Part shown: piece by piece, positions 6,680 through 7,481 of the stretch
Layout of the letters: every line of letters starts with the position of its first letter
Position numbering within the stretch: position 1 is the stretch's first letter
Assembly: GCA_002351955.1 (NCBI GenBank)
Contig: DEHO01000067.1
Span: 21,421-28,901 of the forward strand
Direction: 5' to 3'
Length of the DNA: 7,481 nt
Source: Flavobacteriales bacterium UBA2798
GTDB lineage: Bacteria; Bacteroidota; Bacteroidia; Flavobacteriales_D; UBA2798
The notes under the pieces: model-generated
The model's database searches: none
Seen by the model: the letters and a program-made list of their open reading frames with translations, nothing else
Told to the model about the DNA's origin: nothing
Program-made: the position numbers and the translations under genes

Positions 6680-6694
6680 TACAAACGGTTTGTA
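6680..6694. promoter_or_regulatory. 15-nt palindrome upstream of the amidohydrolase
   Basis: TACAAAC-G-GTTTGTA is a perfect 7-bp inverted repeat around one central base, in the 37-nt gap between the dehydrogenase stop and the amidohydrolase start, about 18 nt before the start codon. Its tight spacing excludes a hairpin terminator and fits a dimeric repressor operator. No second copy was noticed in the window and no regulator gene lies nearby. Confidence 0.3.
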
Positions 6695-6699
6695 TTTCA

Positions 6700-7458
6700 T
6701 TAATTATTTCGCTCTGTATAAAATGAATTTGCCTGAGCAGTTGGAGTTAGAATTACATCATTCAGACAAACATGTGCAGGTCGGGTGGCAGCAAAATAAA
6801 CGACCTCCGCAATATCTTCAGGACGCAATGGTTCAAAACCCTGATAAACCTGTTTTGCTCTGTTGGTATCACCCGAAAAACGAACTTCGGAAAACTCTGT
6901 TTCAGCCATACCGGGACAAACACTGGTTACCTTTACATTATATGGCAAAAGATCTGCTCTTGTGCCCTTGGTAATTGCTTCAACTGCATGTTTGGTTGCG
7001 CAATACACATTTCCATTTTTATACGCTTCTTTTCCGGCAGTGGAACCGATGTTGATGATATGTCCGCTTTTGCGTGCACGCATTCCGGGTGCGATGGCTC
7101 TGATGGCATATAGCATTCCCTTTACATTGGTATCAATCATTTGTTCCCATTCATCCACATCGCCTTCGTCGATTGAACTCAAACCAAGTGCTAATCCCGC
7201 ATTGTTTACCAATACATCAACGTTCGCAAACTCCTTTGGAAGGTTCGACAATTCATTAAGGGTTAGATCGCGGTTTCTGATATCAAAATTAAGTGCGAGG
7301 ACTTCCACTCCGTATTTTTTTCTCAACGCTTCCTGCAAATTGAGCAATCGTTCTTCCCGGCGCCCGGTAATGATGATTTTCCAGCCATTGGAAGCAAAAA
7401 GAGTTGCAATCGCCTTTCCGAATCCGGATGTGGCACCTGTAATTAGGATTGTTTTCAT
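6700..7458 (-). CDS. ydfG: YdfG-type short-chain dehydrogenase/reductase
   Basis: A cytoplasmic NAD(P)-dependent oxidoreductase of 252 residues. The YdfG group oxidises 3-hydroxy acids such as L-allo-threonine, L-serine and 3-hydroxypropionate-type compounds, usually with NADP. Seen: the nucleotide-binding TGATSGFG (7-14), TGRREERL (31-38), whose paired arginines favour NADP, NNAGLALG (85-92), the active-site Asn111 in IDTNVKG, Ser139 in INIGSTAG, and Tyr152 and Lys156 in YCATK. CPGMAETEFSEVRFSGD (181-197) closely follows the corresponding YdfG stretch. The length matches the family and the catalytic tetrad is complete. The start at 7458 places the Rossmann motif at the normal distance, with an A-rich leader and no clear Shine-Dalgarno site. 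Its promoter lies at or beyond the right edge. The physiological substrate and any link to the amidohydrolase remain unproven. Confidence 0.93.
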   Translation of the reverse strand: MKTILITGATSGFGKAIATLFASNGWKIIITGRREERLLNLQEALRKKYGVEVLALNFDIRNRDLTLNELSNLPKEFANVDVLVNNAGLALGLSSIDEGDVDEWEQMIDTNVKGMLYAIRAIAPGMRARKSGHIINIGSTAGKEAYKNGNVYCATKHAVEAITKGTRADLLPYNVKVTSVCPGMAETEFSEVRFSGDTNRAKQVYQGFEPLRPEDIAEVVYFAATRPAHVCLNDVILTPTAQANSFYTERNN

Positions 7459-7481
7459 GAACGTGCTAATTTTTTAACTGT

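Noticed and set aside
6863..7477. Open frame of 204 codons on the plus strand opposite the dehydrogenase
   Set aside because: It is fully antisense to a gene with a complete short-chain dehydrogenase motif set, and its own translation shows no recognisable domain.

Overview
The window looks like a chromosomal segment of a member of the Bacteroidota, probably flavobacterium-like. The reasons are two PorP/SprF-type outer-membrane barrels (a family confined to this phylum and tied to type IX secretion and gliding), AT-rich leaders with TTTG/TAnnTTTG-like promoter elements, weak Shine-Dalgarno sites and moderate GC. No RNA genes, insertion sequences, CRISPR arrays or integration sites were seen.

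Layout: (1) 1-1316, minus strand: the N-terminal three quarters of a long-chain acyl-CoA synthetase, cut by the window edge. (2) 1317-1672: a divergent intergenic region with candidate promoters for both flanking units and a small hairpin in the sigma-gene leader. (3) 1673-4970, plus strand: a tight three-gene unit of an ECF sigma factor, a 608-residue protein joining an anti-sigma-like N-terminus and one membrane helix to a PorP/SprF-like barrel, and a normal secreted PorP/SprF protein. The first two genes overlap by 4 nt and the last two are 14 nt apart. A hairpin past the last stop is a likely terminator. (4) 5004-7458, minus strand: a YdfG-type short-chain dehydrogenase followed after 37 nt by a YtcJ-type amidohydrolase lipoprotein, converging on the sigma unit.

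The striking part is the sigma unit. The middle protein appears to cross the whole envelope: cytoplasmic sigma-binding segment, inner-membrane helix, about 200 low-complexity periplasmic residues, then an outer-membrane barrel homologous to the protein encoded next to it. This suggests a one-protein signalling line from the outer membrane to a dedicated sigma factor, perhaps sensing the state of PorP/SprF-type barrels or their type IX secretion partners. The architecture resembles the dual-membrane-spanning anti-sigma factors reported in Bacteroides thetaiotaomicron, but with a PorP/SprF-like barrel as the outer-membrane end. The function is inferred; the domain order and homology are read directly from the sequence. 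The flanking metabolic genes show no clear functional link to this unit.
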